Source: Phymatolithon calcareum (lineage: Eukaryota > Rhodophyta > Florideophyceae > Hapalidiales). From it: DNA of 64,000 nucleotides. Both the position numbers and the translations under genes were made by a program. Within the stretch, counting starts at the first letter, position 1. Each line of letters starts with the position of its first letter. The notes beneath the pieces were generated by a model. The model was not told the origin of the DNA and searched no databases. It was given only the letters and a program-made list of their open reading frames with translations. The stretch lies in contig OZ345355.1 of the NCBI GenBank assembly GCA_977006965.1, positions 2,666,001 through 2,730,000 of the forward strand, given 5' to 3'. Shown here in pieces: positions 62,364-64,000 of the stretch.

Positions 62364-63540
62364 GGAAGAGCCCAAAGTGACGCACCACAAACGCATATCC
62401 CACGAGCAAACTGGCCCCGACCTCATACGGTGCAAAATAGTGGTCACAGGGGGGATATTGGGCTTCAAGCGACGAGGGCGCGACCGCATCCACCTTCGCG
62501 CAATATCCGGGAATTATGCGCCCGTGACACAGGCGATGGACGCGCTCCGCCTTACGTAGCGAGTACGGCGTACGAAAATCCACCCACCCTGTTTCACGGT
62601 CACAAACCGGCAAAAACAGATACTGTGCGTCTTACCGGCGGGGACGCTCGATCCCGCCCATAGGGGATCGCAAAAAGGCGGCCAGGCGCCACTGGGCCGT
62701 GATCCTGTCAATATTCATTCACCGGATAATTTCGGACGGCAGGGCACGAGGGACACGTGAGCCGCGCGAGAGCGCGCCGATCCGAAACGGCAGAACCTTC
62801 CCCCATGCCTACCCTTGCAGGGTTCTCTTCGGCACGTGCAGCGTCACGTGTGCCCGCCATTCTGCCGACCGCACTAAAGCGCGGTACGCGGATGCCGACA
62901 ATCCTGCGCGTTCCAACACCGCGCAACTTGGCTCAGCATCTTCTCCCCGCGCATCCGGGCCAGCATCGATCCCGTACAGAGCTTGGTCGACATCCATAGA
63001 ATCTGCATGCGCCAAACTCCAAAATGCATACAGATTCTCGACGAGTGTCAAAAATTCCGCGCGGCCGGCACCGGATCGCGTGAGAGCGCGCCGAATGCAC
63101 GTACCAAGCGTCACCGCTACTGGCGCACACAACTCACTGGAGGACCGCGCAACGCGGCGGTTGTCGACAGGGTGCCAGCCAGCAGGTCACCAATGCTTCC
63201 TTCTCCCTTCCCGTGCTTCGGTTTTGGGAGTGGGTGGTAGTAGTATTGTAAATCGTTCAGTTCGGGCCTACAGAGTCGACCAGGAATCTGCTATCCACGG
63301 TAATTACAATTACCGCCACGATAGGATAATTAGCTTCTTTTTGTTCCTCTGCGACGTCGTCGTGCTACTTATGCCACATTCGACGTCCCTCTGGAGTAAA
63401 GGAGGCAAGCACCCTTGACTAGAAGTGTTCCTGCCCGCATCTATACGGTTCCCTAGATGGATCCCTTGGTCTGCTTCCTTCGGCGCTAGCATCGTTGTAC
63501 CGCTTATTCACATCTGACGCCCTGACTCATCTGTTCTCCT
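62364..63540. other. CG-rich unassigned stretch
   Basis: Visibly richer in CG than the rest of the window (for example around 62750-63150, with CACGTG words and many CGCG). Long frames occur on minus (62116-62613; 62809-63132) and on plus (62699-63418), but I do not recognise a family. It could be further gypsy sequence, transferred DNA, or a CG-rich repeat. Confidence 0.35.
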
Positions 63541-63822
63541 TTGTTTCTTTTCCGTTCGCGTCACCACTCTTTGCTTGACTTCGGGGATCTTCGTGCTCGC
63601 TCTGCCATGCGCTACCGCACGTCGCTCGCCTGTTTACAGTCCAGGCCCGCGCATATCCATTATACTGCACAACGAGCAAAGTTCAATCATCGTCAAGCAG
63701 AACTGTGTGCTGCGATGACACAAGAAAAAGATCCCCGTCGACGAGTCTGTGCTCCAGTTCACGGCAAAGAAACTGCAATTGTGAGTCTAGCCGAGTGATT
63801 CAGACTTTTTTGTTCCAGGGTA
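63541..63822 (+). other. possible exon and intron near the right edge
   Basis: An open frame runs to 63798. Inside it, GTGAGT at 63781 and TTGTTCCAG ending at 63818 would make a 38-nt intron, but the frame after it does not connect cleanly with the open frame starting at 63823. Weak. Confidence 0.2.
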
Positions 63823-64000
63823 ATGTCGAAAAGAATTAATCGGACTGTTCTGGAAGTTCTTATTGAACAAATTAAAGGTCAATCAAGCACATTCTTGAGC
63901 GTGAAGTTGATCATGTTGCAACAAGCGAGGCCTAAATCAAAGGTGAAGACAGTCAAGATTATCAGCGTTAAGCCAGGGAATGCTGCAGTAGACGCTCAAG
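63823..64000 (+). CDS. open frame running off the window edge
   Basis: ATG 63823 starts 59 codons without a stop to the end of the window, with a basic and hydrophobic pattern (RTVLEVLIEQIKGQSS, KSKVKTVKIISVKPGNAA). The last part weakly resembles a segment at 22510-22580. No family recognised. Partial. Confidence 0.3.
   Translation, partial: MSKRINRTVLEVLIEQIKGQSSTFLSVKLIMLQQARPKSKVKTVKIISVKPGNAAVDAQ

Noticed and set aside
63781-63818. 38-nt intron near the right edge
   Set aside because: Splice signals are present, but the exons do not join in frame. Kept only as a weak possibility.
1-64000. CRISPR arrays, operons, bacterial origin
   Set aside because: No regularly spaced short repeats. 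Introns, LINEs, hAT and MULE relics and a chromodomain gypsy indicate a eukaryote.

Overview
This is eukaryotic, transposon-dominated DNA. Evidence: spliceable GT-AG introns in two putative host genes, small secreted-protein genes, several LINE (non-LTR retrotransposon) families, a Ty3/gypsy retrotransposon with a chromodomain, and hAT and MULE DNA-transposon remains. The gypsy Gag and the hAT and MULE relics look like those of oomycetes and perkinsids. Together with the LINE types and moderate base composition, I infer a Perkinsus-like alveolate (about 60% sure, from memory of family resemblance, not from a search). I see no rRNA, tRNA or CRISPR.

Layout. 1-3.6 kb: fragments of at least three LINE families and a 40-bp palindrome. 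3.6-7.2 kb: largely unassigned, with a possible solo LTR. 7.3-10.2 kb: a decayed MULE transposase with two different tandem duplications in its middle. 10.4-21.5 kb: a run of LINEs. Family B has ORF1+ORF2 with stops and frameshifts, family C starts at ORF2 and has a (TTC)n tail, and family D has an (ATCC)n tail. 21.5-39.7 kb: sparse, mostly unassigned DNA with many 5'-truncated LINE C-terminal fragments on both strands (families E, C, F and A-like) and several short palindromes. 39.8-40.4 kb: a small secreted-protein gene with one intron. 40.9-46.1 kb: two internally deleted mini-LINEs, a 5'-truncated family A copy, a G-rich tandem repeat and tail-to-tail B fragments. 46.7-47.1 kb: a possible membrane-protein gene.

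47.6-58.5 kb is the clearest part. An intact 5.1-kb Ty3/gypsy element has identical 187-bp LTRs and a 4-bp target duplication. Just beyond it lies a hAT-type transposase gene, split by an apparently intact 5.0-kb family A LINE with a 13-bp target duplication. 58.7-64 kb: short LINE ends, a cysteine-rich secreted-protein gene with a probable 53-nt intron, a hAT dimerisation-domain scrap fused to a gypsy integrase scrap, and a CG-rich unassigned stretch.

How it works together. The gypsy element and the family A LINE look like recent, potentially active insertions. Nearly all other copies are dead, but their ends are informative: each LINE family has its own 3' tail, and target duplications can be read for six LINE copies (two family A, one family C, two mini-LINEs, one (ACAT)n end). 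The likely host genes are the two secreted proteins and perhaps the membrane protein.
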